This document shows positions 1 to 8,216 of a stretch of DNA of 64,000 nucleotides, piece after piece. How positions within the stretch are numbered: position 1 is the first letter of the stretch; every line of letters starts with the position of its first letter. This DNA comes from an uncultured Mediterranea sp. (lineage in GTDB: Bacteria; Bacteroidota; Bacteroidia; Bacteroidales; Bacteroidaceae): positions 124,001 through 188,000 of the forward strand of contig NZ_CABUOL010000001.1 in the NCBI RefSeq assembly GCF_902493215.1, written 5' to 3'. A program made the position numbers and the translations under genes. Under the pieces are notes generated by a model. It made no database searches and had not been told where the DNA came from. It worked only from the letters and a program-made list of their open reading frames with translations.

Positions 1-523
1 AAGCATGGTCCCAGGGACTGTGCACATAACGTGACCATAATACTTTCCCCATCTCGTTGTCCAATGAGGAATAATCCGACGGGAAACCGTCTACATAAGG
101 GAAATAGGTTTGGTCGAAGAAGGTTGCACCTTTGGGCATCCGCGCCAACATGCGTACACCGTCATCGTCATAACACGAATAGGAACCATCGGCCTGCTTT
201 ACCGGATGGAAACTATTTGGATAGAAAGCCTTGTCACCATTGGCCAGCTCTGTTTCGTACCAGTCTTCCGGACGGGTATTGAAAGCCCGGCCAATATCGA
301 TGACATCTACACCAAACTGGTCGAGTACCGCCATATCCGGCTGGGCCAACTGTTGAACCACATCGTAAATCCATACCGGCAAATCATCGCGGCCGATAGC
401 CTTGAGCAGATTGGAATAAGCGATGGCCGATATACCCGAACTCGGGGTTGAACCCATATCTACAGGCACCCGATCGGGTTCCTTATGGGCGATTGCTGCT
501 AAAACACGTTCTCTTGAAGTCAT
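1..523 (-). CDS. UroD-family (corrinoid-dependent type) methyltransferase, C-terminus cut by window edge
   Basis: The 174 residues present read from an ATG at 523 (MTSRERVLAAIAHKEPDRVP) to the window edge. This opening is typical of the uroporphyrinogen-decarboxylase superfamily branch that contains corrinoid-dependent methyltransferases rather than haem-pathway HemE. The metal-binding part, normally near the C-terminus, lies outside the window, so the catalytic residues cannot be checked. It is the last visible gene of the minus-strand unit that begins at 9628 and lies 28 bp after the permease stop. With another UroD-type protein at 2276-3280 and a corrinoid protein at 3283-3951, one of the two UroD proteins could demethylate the substrate and the other could pass the methyl group to a final acceptor. 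Which does which is inference. Confidence 0.85.
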   Translation of the reverse strand, partial: MTSRERVLAAIAHKEPDRVPVDMGSTPSSGISAIAYSNLLKAIGRDDLPVWIYDVVQQLAQPDMAVLDQFGVDVIDIGRAFNTRPEDWYETELANGDKAFYPNSFHPVKQADGSYSCYDDDGVRMLARMPKGATFFDQTYFPYVDGFPSDYSSLDNEMGKVLWSRYVHSPWDHA

Positions 524-551
524 ATCTTTACTTTTATACTATATTAAAAAC

Positions 552-1577
552 TCAATTACTGCTGATTCCGATAATAAAGGAAGAAATAACCAGAATGGCC
601 AGGCCTACATACATCCAAGCACGTACCCGAGACGTCACCCGTTTCCATTCCCCCCGATACAATCCCCAAATCGTTGCGAAAACAATGGTCAGAGACATCA
701 GGATGCCCCATGCCGTGAAAGAATACGCTCCCATGAAACTTTTCCCCATTCCGTAAGTAATCATATTGAGGAACCAGAGAAAGCCGGAAAGGGCACAAAG
801 AAGATAGTTGGATGTCAACTTTCCTTCACTTGTTCCGGCAAACAAGTTCAGACTGCCGTTTTTATAACCGACCCAAAGACACCAAATCAAGGTAATCAGA
901 AAAGAACCGGCAAACAAAACGGTTACCGTGGGAAGCATAACGAACAACTCATTCACTCCCCTGTCTGCAAAAACACGGGAAATATCATTACCTTGCTCAA
1001 TTCCCAAAGCCTGCGAAGCTCCCGTCAGTCCGACAAACAAGGCCAGCAGAATACCTTTCTTGAAGTCGAGTGTCGTCTCCTGACCGTCACTTCCCTGGCT
1101 GTCTTTCTTATAACCGGAATAAGCGCTTACCAATACGCCGACTACCCCAATCGAAAGTCCCAAGACCAACATCGGGCCACCCGATCCGCTGAACATTCCC
1201 TCAATCCGTCCGTCAAGCATCGGCGGTATTACCGTACCCAAAACCATCATCAGTCCCAACGAAATAATGAACCCCAAGGATACTCCCAGGTATTTCAACG
1301 AAAGGCCGAATGTCAGGTTACAAATTCCGTACAGGACTCCCAGCAGAAAAATCCGTCCCAGCAATCCCGGCGGACATGTAGAAAGTACCGACAGGAAATC
1401 GGGACAGAAAAGCAGACAAGACAAGAGGGGGACCACTACGTAAGCAAACAAACTGTATACCAACCAATGGTTCTCCCATTTCCATCCCTTCACCTTCTCG
1501 AACGGCATGGAAAAACTTCCCGAAGCAAATGCTCCGACTGCAATAATGGCTATTCCATACAATAAATCTATACTCAT
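552..1577 (-). CDS. RhaT-family sugar permease (L-rhamnose/proton symporter family)
   Basis: A 341-residue polytopic membrane protein with about ten hydrophobic segments, close in length to E. coli RhaT (344). It keeps the family's layout: an early PFEKVKGWKWE stretch resembling PFKKVKKWSWE of RhaT, a GICNLTFGLSLKYLGVSLG segment in the third to fourth helices, and an intracellular basic loop at about residues 155-175. The family imports L-rhamnose or related sugars with protons across the inner membrane. It lies 13 bp after the activation-domain gene, inside the corrinoid methyltransferase unit. Because a mutarotase and a fucosidase share the unit, the cargo is probably a 6-deoxy sugar, perhaps methylated, but specificity cannot be read from the sequence. 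Confidence 0.88.
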   Translation of the reverse strand: MSIDLLYGIAIIAVGAFASGSFSMPFEKVKGWKWENHWLVYSLFAYVVVPLLSCLLFCPDFLSVLSTCPPGLLGRIFLLGVLYGICNLTFGLSLKYLGVSLGFIISLGLMMVLGTVIPPMLDGRIEGMFSGSGGPMLVLGLSIGVVGVLVSAYSGYKKDSQGSDGQETTLDFKKGILLALFVGLTGASQALGIEQGNDISRVFADRGVNELFVMLPTVTVLFAGSFLITLIWCLWVGYKNGSLNLFAGTSEGKLTSNYLLCALSGFLWFLNMITYGMGKSFMGAYSFTAWGILMSLTIVFATIWGLYRGEWKRVTSRVRAWMYVGLAILVISSFIIGISSN

Positions 1578-1590
1578 AGGCTATTTTTTA

Positions 1591-2283
1591 TCAGTTACGT
1601 TTAATCCGACGATACACACACGTGGAGCTGTGACAGATACTGCATCCATATGGACGCTTCTGTATATTTGTACCAATACCTATTACCCCACTGACCGACT
1701 TAATCGGTTGCATCAAACAAGATTCTGTCAACGTCACTCCCGTGCGGTTATCGTCCAATAAAGAAAATAAGGACTGCTGCCCGCTTACATGCCATTCGCA
1801 ATACCCCGGACTATAACGGTTGCTGATTCTCAGCTGCTGAAGATTCATTTCCGTTTCCAACGCTTGCTGGATACGGTCCATCGCATTTTCGACCGTTACC
1901 GACCCTATTGCATCAACAATAAAAGCTTCCGGCAGATCTCCCTGTTTCAGATATGCGTTTGCCAAGTCTGTAAAAAGTGCTCCGGCCGTACAGACAAAGA
2001 CGGCCAACGAGGAAGCATCTTTCATATAGGATGCTATTCTCTTTCCCGCTTGCAGCTCGGTTCGGTCACAATGTATCACACCGGCCTTTACATCCACTCC
2101 ACTACAAGGCCGGATGGTATAGCCGCCAATGATACCAGGATTGTCCTGCAGACGGGCAAATACAGCCTCGATAACCAGAAGCAAATCCTGATAAGCACCT
2201 TCGTCTGTTATCTGGAGTGCCGCCGCGAGCATCTTATCGTCCGGACGGACATCGGCAAAACGAAATTTATATTCCCTAAACAT
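1591..2283 (-). CDS. Stand-alone MetH-type cobalamin activation domain protein with a C-terminal three-Cys motif
   Basis: A 230-residue protein that matches the SAM-binding reactivation domain of cobalamin-dependent methionine synthase, without the rest of MetH. The family marks are RYSPGYCEWHVSGQ at about 156-169, corresponding to the RxxxGYPxCP loop of MetH, and TESCLMQPIKSVSG, corresponding to the SVSG segment. The C-terminus carries C214-x2-C217-x4-C222, a spacing that could bind an iron-sulfur cluster or zinc and is absent from MetH. In MetH the domain supports reductive remethylation of oxidised cob(II)alamin; here it would rescue the corrinoid protein of the same unit. Its ATG at 2283 overlaps the end of the methyltransferase gene by 8 bp, which suggests translational coupling. 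Confidence 0.88.
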   Translation of the reverse strand: MFREYKFRFADVRPDDKMLAAALQITDEGAYQDLLLVIEAVFARLQDNPGIIGGYTIRPCSGVDVKAGVIHCDRTELQAGKRIASYMKDASSLAVFVCTAGALFTDLANAYLKQGDLPEAFIVDAIGSVTVENAMDRIQQALETEMNLQQLRISNRYSPGYCEWHVSGQQSLFSLLDDNRTGVTLTESCLMQPIKSVSGVIGIGTNIQKRPYGCSICHSSTCVYRRIKRN

Positions 2284-3280
2284 GGCACATTTCCTGATTA
2301 TAATCGGCCAAGGCTCTGAAGAATGCCTCTATATTCTTCACCGGTACTCCGGGAGGCATGTCGCAACCCGACGAAATGACGAAATTCCGACAAGCGGAGG
2401 TTGCTTTGAGCAAGGCATACGTTTCCTGATAAACCTGATCCGGCGAAGCTTGCTTGAACAAGCCGACCGGATTCAGGTTCCCCATCACCAGAATAGAATC
2501 GGGACATTCGTCCAATGCCTGTTTCATATCAATGGCATTACCGAAATGTAATGCGGCAGCACCTGTTTTCACCATAGCATCCGTACATTGCCCCGTATTG
2601 CCACAATTGTGAAGTATCACTACAAAATCGTCATCCTGAACTGCTTCCACAATCTGACGAACATACTTCGTGGAATATTCCAGACAATCATCGTTCGAAA
2701 GCAGGCCGGCTGCCGGCTCGGCAATGATGACACCGGTAGCTCCCAACGCCTTAAAGGCCTTACAATAATCAATAATAAAACGGGTACATTTTTCCAGCAA
2801 CAGACAAACGGCTTCGGTATCAATATAAATGCCTATCATTATTTCCGACATGTCATACAAACGCCCAGCCAATGAGAACGGACCGATACATCCCGAAAAG
2901 ACCGGCTTACCCGTATGTTGAACGGCCAGCCGGTTGGCTTTCAGGTATTCCGGTACGCGGGCGGCATCGAGCGACGGTATTTCAAGCCGTTGCACACTGT
3001 CCAAGTCGGAAACCAGACGTCCGGTCACATTGGGAATTTCATGTTCGGGCATCAGAACTTCCGCACCGAAGGCCTCGGCCTCTACCGTCAGGTCCATAAT
3101 AACCGTACAGGCAGATGTGCCATACGTATCCATCACATTCTTAATGGCCTCGTAATGGACCTCACCATCCGTAACGGCCTCGCGAGTCGTATGCCCCGTG
3201 GCTTCAATGCCCGGGTGAGTCATAATCAGCAGTGCCTGCCGTTCTTTCTCGTTTACAATCTTTTCAACCCACTTGTTCAT
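2276..3280 (-). CDS. UroD-type methyltransferase (MtaA/CmuA-like)
   Basis: A 334-residue UroD-fold methyltransferase. The zinc-site pattern of MtaA-type enzymes is visible: His and Cys in LHNCGN (H224, C226) and a third Cys in SSGCDMPPG (C306). Such enzymes move a methyl group between a cobalamin on a corrinoid protein and a thiol or other acceptor. I chose the ATG at 3280, which starts MNKWVEK 2 bp after the stop of the corrinoid-protein gene; an in-frame upstream start at 3307 would overlap that gene by 25 bp. The 8-bp overlap with the activation gene downstream supports a single functional module. The final methyl acceptor (folate, thiol or other) is not shown by the sequence. Confidence 0.9.
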   Translation of the reverse strand: MNKWVEKIVNEKERQALLIMTHPGIEATGHTTREAVTDGEVHYEAIKNVMDTYGTSACTVIMDLTVEAEAFGAEVLMPEHEIPNVTGRLVSDLDSVQRLEIPSLDAARVPEYLKANRLAVQHTGKPVFSGCIGPFSLAGRLYDMSEIMIGIYIDTEAVCLLLEKCTRFIIDYCKAFKALGATGVIIAEPAAGLLSNDDCLEYSTKYVRQIVEAVQDDDFVVILHNCGNTGQCTDAMVKTGAAALHFGNAIDMKQALDECPDSILVMGNLNPVGLFKQASPDQVYQETYALLKATSACRNFVISSGCDMPPGVPVKNIEAFFRALADYNQEMCHV

Positions 3281-3282
3281 TT

Positions 3283-3951
3283 TTACGACACTAAAGAGTT
3301 CAACCAATTAATGTTATCCTGCGGATCACGGGCATAGGCATCAGCACCAATCTCGGCGGCAAACTGAGCGTTGAGCGGAGCACCGCCCACTACAACCTTC
3401 GCCTCAGGATGTTTGGCGCGGATGGAAGCAATCATCGGTTTCATGTTGCTCATGGTCGTCGTAAGCAGTGCCGACATGCCACACACAGCACCGGGATGGG
3501 CATCCAAAGCCGAAATATATTTCTCTGCAGGAACATCCGTACCCAAATCAATGACTTCCCAACCGGCTCCTTCTACCATCATGGCTACCAGATTCTTGCC
3601 GATATCATGCAAGTCGCCTGCCACTGTACCTACAATGAACACTCCCTTACGCTGGATATCTCCACAAAGGAAAAAAGCCTTCAGATGTTTCATGGCTTCA
3701 TTCATAGCCTTGGCAGACAACAGCATCTGCGGTACAAAAATCTTACCCTCCGTAAATTTCTCTCCCACTTTGGCCATCGCCGGAATCAATGATTCATCCA
3801 AAATGGTTTGTGGTGCCACGCCTGCCTCAAGGGCTTCTTTCGCCAATTCAAAAGCACCCGGCATCCCTTTCATTGTAGGAGGATAGGGCGATGCCTGATT
3901 GATTTTCCCCATCTCCACACATGCTTGCAGTTTAGTCAATAATTCGTTCAT
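3283..3951 (-). CDS. Methyl-accepting corrinoid protein (MtaC/MtbC/MttC-like)
   Basis: A 222-residue two-domain corrinoid protein. Residues 1-90 form the helical cap seen in methanol and methylamine corrinoid proteins. Residues about 100-220 form the cobalamin-binding Rossmann domain with the base-off motif D113-x-H115-x-x-G118 (DLHDIGKN); H115 is expected to be the lower cobalt ligand. VVVGGAPLN at about 186-194 matches the later GG-containing binding loop. It would carry the methyl group between a substrate:corrinoid methyltransferase and a second methyltransferase. Its downstream neighbours are exactly those partners, a UroD-type methyltransferase and a reactivation domain. Confidence 0.93.
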   Translation of the reverse strand: MNELLTKLQACVEMGKINQASPYPPTMKGMPGAFELAKEALEAGVAPQTILDESLIPAMAKVGEKFTEGKIFVPQMLLSAKAMNEAMKHLKAFFLCGDIQRKGVFIVGTVAGDLHDIGKNLVAMMVEGAGWEVIDLGTDVPAEKYISALDAHPGAVCGMSALLTTTMSNMKPMIASIRAKHPEAKVVVGGAPLNAQFAAEIGADAYARDPQDNINWLNSLVS

Positions 3952-3971
3952 AATACTCTATCATTTATTGT

Positions 3972-4850
3972 TTATTTCTCAAAATAAAAAACTGACGATA
4001 CATTCGCCACATCAGAGGTTACAGAATAACTCCAGACAATGTTTCCTCGATTATCCATCTCGACCAACAAGGGTTGCGACTTGTCTTTCGTATGCCCATT
4101 CCAGTTACAGAACAAGATATTCCCCCCTTTCGTACTTACGGCCTCAGCCACAAAAAACAGCGTACAGCCTTTCAGCAACGTACCATCGATCACACGGATA
4201 ACCTTCTCTGCATTCCAGTCGATTTCCACCAGATTGTGCCCGTCTCCACAAGAGACAAGCCATCTATCTGCGGCAAGAGGACTGACAGAAAATGGAGTAC
4301 CTCCACATTTTACCTGCTTCAAGAAGTTTCCTCTGGTATCCATTTCCACCACTTCCCCCTTTCCCATCAAAGGAATCAGATAATGGCCGTTTGCCAGCTT
4401 TCGTATCTGCCGGAATTGCCCATGTACATTCTTAATGCCGGTTTCAAACGAGAACTCTTCAACAACCGCACCCGCATCATTCAGCTCCACAATACGGGAG
4501 GGATTGCCACAAACCGCCACCAGATATTTCCCGTCCGCCAATTGGGTTGCCGTATAGACTTCCTCACCCTCTTGTACCTTATAGTCCCAAAGTACCTCAT
4601 GATTCCAATTAATCAGACGGGCTCCACCCCGATACGCATACAAGATATGGCCTTCTTTGGTCTGTTCAATGTCATTACAGTCTTCCTTGGGAGACAAAGC
4701 GTGCTCCCATTCCAGCTTCTTGGTTTGTTTGTCCAAAACCGCAATCTTGTTCCAGCCGCAACCGGCAATCAACATTTTCTCACCAGCCTGGCAGAAAACA
4801 TGAACCATTGCCAGCAAACAGAATAAGGCCACATCTCTCATCATCATCAT
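3972..4850 (-). CDS. Exported PQQ-like / WD-type beta-propeller protein of unknown function
   Basis: A 292-residue protein with an N-terminal signal sequence (hydrophobic VALFCLLAMVHVFCQA) followed by repeated blades of the type LADGKYLVA, LANGHYLIP and LLVEMDNRGNIVWSY. This matches PQQ-like or NHL-like propellers found next to glycan-degradation genes. The start is a run of four overlapping ATG codons (MMMM) that overlaps the stop of the upstream giant gene by ATGA, so translation is probably coupled. It most likely acts in the periplasm alongside the 1107-residue haem protein. No enzymatic residues are recognisable, and its link to methyl transfer rests only on co-transcription. Confidence 0.8.
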   Translation of the reverse strand: MMMMRDVALFCLLAMVHVFCQAGEKMLIAGCGWNKIAVLDKQTKKLEWEHALSPKEDCNDIEQTKEGHILYAYRGGARLINWNHEVLWDYKVQEGEEVYTATQLADGKYLVAVCGNPSRIVELNDAGAVVEEFSFETGIKNVHGQFRQIRKLANGHYLIPLMGKGEVVEMDTRGNFLKQVKCGGTPFSVSPLAADRWLVSCGDGHNLVEIDWNAEKVIRVIDGTLLKGCTLFFVAEAVSTKGGNILFCNWNGHTKDKSQPLLVEMDNRGNIVWSYSVTSDVANVSSVFYFEK

Positions 4851-7800
4851 TCCTCCATCACCACTCTGAAACCCACATTATAGACTTTCTGATATTCCCG
4901 ATAAGGCAAACGGAAAGAAGACGTTGCCCGATAAGGACGGTCGTACCACGACCCTCCACGCACAACACGCTTGTCTTTGGCCACATTCACATCATTGCGT
5001 CCGTCAGTATCCGAGTAAGGATAAGGCACGTAAGAAGACCGTGTCCATTCCCAGACATTGCCATGCATATCAAACAGGTCCCAAGCATTGCGCTGATATC
5101 GTCCTACCGATTCCGAAATGAAACCTCCGTCATTATAAAGTGTATCACGGGGAATCCAATCGTCATATTTGTTCGGCTGAGGAATAACACGTACACTCTC
5201 ATAGTTCTTGAAAGCGGTACAGGCAGCAAACTCCTTCAAACGTACATCACCCAGATTGGCATACGGTGAGAAATCGGCCCCGAACGTTCCAAACCAGTAA
5301 GGAGTACCGCTACCAGCCCGGCAAGCCCACTCCCATTGGGCTTCGGTAGGCAACGTAAACTTCATACCCGTTTTTTCAGAAAGCCACTTACAGAATTCCA
5401 TCGCTTCCTGCCAGGAGATGCGCACGACAGGTTGGTCCTCACCATTCATCGAATATCCCTTACGGCCAAACTGGTAACCGTGTCTATGCTCGTCACGGCT
5501 GTCGTGCGTCGGATTAAATTGCCTGAACTGGCGGTTTGTCACTTCAAAGCGGCCAATCCAATATGGCTTGTCAATCTTTACAACCGTTTGCGGCATCTCG
5601 TCCGGCTGGGCCTGACTGCCCATAATGAAACTTCCTGCCGGCACTTTGACCAATTCCAGCTTCACTCCATTCCCCAAATCAATGGTCTGCTGGAAATTCC
5701 CCAAACTTAACTGCTTTTGATAGGCCTTTCCCCAACTTCCATTCTGCGAAGTGGCCGGATTATACAACGGCCAGCCGGCCAAGACGGTATCACCTACCTC
5801 CATTGCCGTTTGTTCCGGCACAACAGGAGTTATGTTCTGTGGCAGTTCGGGCAACCACTCCGTATCCACTTTGGGAGCACCGAACATTTCACGATACAAC
5901 TCCCTCAGTTCTTTGCTCCTCTTAGTATCCGGATAATTAGGAATATCCGAACGGCGTCCGTGGAAAGGTGCATTGAAATCAATCCAGCAAGCCAGTTTTT
6001 CCACAGCTTCTTTATCCAGTTTCACATGATGATGCCCTTTCTGAAGAATTTGCATCAGTTCCGTCTGGTCCGCGTGTACATCCATCGGAACCAGCATGTG
6101 CATATCACTCTCTATACCGGGTCTGCGTACATACCGATGCAGGTTGGCATACGACAGCGTGAAATGCCCTCCGTAACTGCTGCTGGCTCTACCGCTTATC
6201 TGGGAACTCCAGTCTGTAATCCATTTGTCTCCTTTCAAATAAGGAACACGGGAATCATTCTCGCGATTGTGACAAGAAACACAATACTTGTCCAATATCG
6301 GCTGAACTTCATGACGATAACTGAAACCACGTTCCTTTCCATACCACTCCCGGATGTGCTGAGGCTGCTTTCTGGAAGCAGTTGTCATCTTGGGAACCGG
6401 AATGGTATTCTTGTTCTCATGACACCCGATACAGGAGACCGTTTCGCCCGGCATGCCGGTGAACCAGCTGCGCATCACCTGCAAGGCTTTTCCTTCCGCA
6501 TCGAGAGGCTGTATGAAAATCGGAGTATTGGCCGGTATTGTAAACATAACCGATCCGTCTTCTTCCACATCCACTTCCCCCAAGATACGTTTTACATCCC
6601 ACGGACCGTCCATTCCGATTGTACCCAGCAATCCGCCTTGACGAAGGGGACTGAAATCAAAAGAACCTACACGCAGTTTCTTCACAGTTCCACGGGGTAT
6701 TCCCTTCAAGCCGTCGCCATGATAAATGTCTTGCAGAAAGACGGTCGAAGTCGTTTGTGACATATCAACCCTATCGGGTATGACAGCCGGCTTCTTGCCT
6801 GCTTCCAGCAATACCGGTTCCAGATAACAGTAACCTTCTTCCGATGCAAGAAGCGTACGGTTGTTGAAACGGTCTACCAAATAGATACCCCACAGACTTT
6901 GCGGGCTGTTCTTCATCGATACAAGAAAGTAGTTTTCATCCAGCGGAAAGGGTTGCAGGAATTGCGGCCATACGCCATCCGGAAAACGGTCTCTGACCAA
7001 AGGTTCCACTTTGCGCCCGGCGAAAGGTATTTCTGCAACGACCCCATCCGCCTCGTGACGCCCCAGACGGGTATCAATCACCATGAGCCGCCCGCTGCGC
7101 GAAACGCTGTGATGCCCTGTAGCGACTCCCACTATGCAAGACGGCTTGCCGGGGATGGGACGCGCATTGAAGAATGCGGTCGGAAAATAAGAATTCGAAC
7201 CATAGAAAGCGGTTTGCGTCGTTCCGTCCGGATTCATTGTAAACATGACTCTGGAATTGGAATGAGGCAGGTCTGCATATTCCCAACGCTGATACAACAC
7301 CGTTCCGTTTTCCATCATCACCGGTCCCCAGTTGCTGTCCTGGTCATAAGTCAACTGCCGTGTCTGCCCGGTTTTTGGATTGTAGGTAAACAAGCCACAC
7401 ATCTTGTTCCCGCCATTGGTACAGGGAAGACCAAGAAATGTTCCGGTAGAACAAAAGATATAATTGCCGTCGGGAGTATAACAGCCGTCAAAACTATCGA
7501 AATCCTTGTAAGTCTCCGGGGTCAGCTGCTTCGTCTGACCGGTCTGTATATCCAACTCAAACAGATGCCACCGGTTAAAACTTCCAATCGACGAATACAT
7601 CAGCTTGGTTCCGTCAAAATAGGGCTCGGGATCCGAGATTATCATGCCCGGAGCAGGCGTATACAATTCGTTCTGCTCCATCTTTCCCCGATTGGATTTC
7701 AAAAGAACAAACTGGTTGTTCCATCCTTTTCCAGGATTACCTATCTCCGAATTGTTCTGAAAGTTACTGGGGGCGATTCCGAGCTGCGCCCCCATGGCCC

Positions 7801-8170
7801 TTCTGGCCCGATCGCCCAAAGCGCGTTTGATGGCCACGACCCGTTTGCCTTCCAAAAGCGGATTGGCCAGAAGCGTCGCATCAAGTTCTTTCAACAAAGA
7901 AAGGACTTTCTTTTCAGCCTTACGATCGTTCCGGCGCAAAGCTTCCGCATAAGCTGCCCTATTCTGTTCCAAATCGTCAAGCGCTTTTTTCCATTCCTTA
8001 CCCGGGTTATATTGCCCGGCATACTTCCGTTCCAGATTTTCTACAGCTGCCTTATAGGACTCCGCAGAATAAAAGCCCATCCGCTCTATCAGATCTTCAT
8101 GCGAAGTCTGGGCCGCCAGCGGGGTTAATCCCAACAGGCAAAGCGACAGCAAACAATAAAACTTTCTCAT
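4847..8170 (-). CDS. Exported HZS-alpha-like propeller / di-haem c / FGE-like fusion protein
   Basis: A 1107-residue multidomain protein. In order: signal peptide (1-20), charged helical region (about 25-130), a TolB/hydrazine-synthase-alpha-like propeller (about 165-565) with blades such as DSFDGCYTPDGNYIFCSTG, two c-type haem motifs CIGCH (580-584) and CVSCH (630-634), then a formylglycine-generating-enzyme (SUMF1/EgtB) type domain (about 838-1105) with PTEAQWEWACRAG, HGNVWEW and RVVRGGSW. The FGE part lacks the C-terminal cysteine pair used by true FGE: the matching positions read PYRATSSFR and NVGFRVV. It is therefore unlikely to make formylglycine and may bind a ligand or carry another activity. 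Both CxxCH motifs require periplasmic haem attachment. The protein probably does redox chemistry on, or binds, an extracytoplasmic substrate of this unit. Confidence 0.85.
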   Translation of the reverse strand: MRKFYCLLSLCLLGLTPLAAQTSHEDLIERMGFYSAESYKAAVENLERKYAGQYNPGKEWKKALDDLEQNRAAYAEALRRNDRKAEKKVLSLLKELDATLLANPLLEGKRVVAIKRALGDRARRAMGAQLGIAPSNFQNNSEIGNPGKGWNNQFVLLKSNRGKMEQNELYTPAPGMIISDPEPYFDGTKLMYSSIGSFNRWHLFELDIQTGQTKQLTPETYKDFDSFDGCYTPDGNYIFCSTGTFLGLPCTNGGNKMCGLFTYNPKTGQTRQLTYDQDSNWGPVMMENGTVLYQRWEYADLPHSNSRVMFTMNPDGTTQTAFYGSNSYFPTAFFNARPIPGKPSCIVGVATGHHSVSRSGRLMVIDTRLGRHEADGVVAEIPFAGRKVEPLVRDRFPDGVWPQFLQPFPLDENYFLVSMKNSPQSLWGIYLVDRFNNRTLLASEEGYCYLEPVLLEAGKKPAVIPDRVDMSQTTSTVFLQDIYHGDGLKGIPRGTVKKLRVGSFDFSPLRQGGLLGTIGMDGPWDVKRILGEVDVEEDGSVMFTIPANTPIFIQPLDAEGKALQVMRSWFTGMPGETVSCIGCHENKNTIPVPKMTTASRKQPQHIREWYGKERGFSYRHEVQPILDKYCVSCHNRENDSRVPYLKGDKWITDWSSQISGRASSSYGGHFTLSYANLHRYVRRPGIESDMHMLVPMDVHADQTELMQILQKGHHHVKLDKEAVEKLACWIDFNAPFHGRRSDIPNYPDTKRSKELRELYREMFGAPKVDTEWLPELPQNITPVVPEQTAMEVGDTVLAGWPLYNPATSQNGSWGKAYQKQLSLGNFQQTIDLGNGVKLELVKVPAGSFIMGSQAQPDEMPQTVVKIDKPYWIGRFEVTNRQFRQFNPTHDSRDEHRHGYQFGRKGYSMNGEDQPVVRISWQEAMEFCKWLSEKTGMKFTLPTEAQWEWACRAGSGTPYWFGTFGADFSPYANLGDVRLKEFAACTAFKNYESVRVIPQPNKYDDWIPRDTLYNDGGFISESVGRYQRNAWDLFDMHGNVWEWTRSSYVPYPYSDTDGRNDVNVAKDKRVVRGGSWYDRPYRATSSFRLPYREYQKVYNVGFRVVMEE

Positions 8171-8216
8171 GGCATTTTTCCTATTTATGTTTGTTCCAGT
8201 TTCACGTTCTGCGCAA

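Noticed and set aside
1..523. HemE of haem synthesis
   Set aside because: The context is corrinoid methyl transfer and the N-terminus (TSRERVLAAIAHKEPDRVP) is typical of the methyltransferase branch, though the decisive C-terminus is outside the window.
423..1565. 380-codon open frame antisense to the RhaT-type permease
   Set aside because: Its translation is low-complexity Ser/Arg/Gln-rich with no domain, while the minus-strand frame is a complete transporter.
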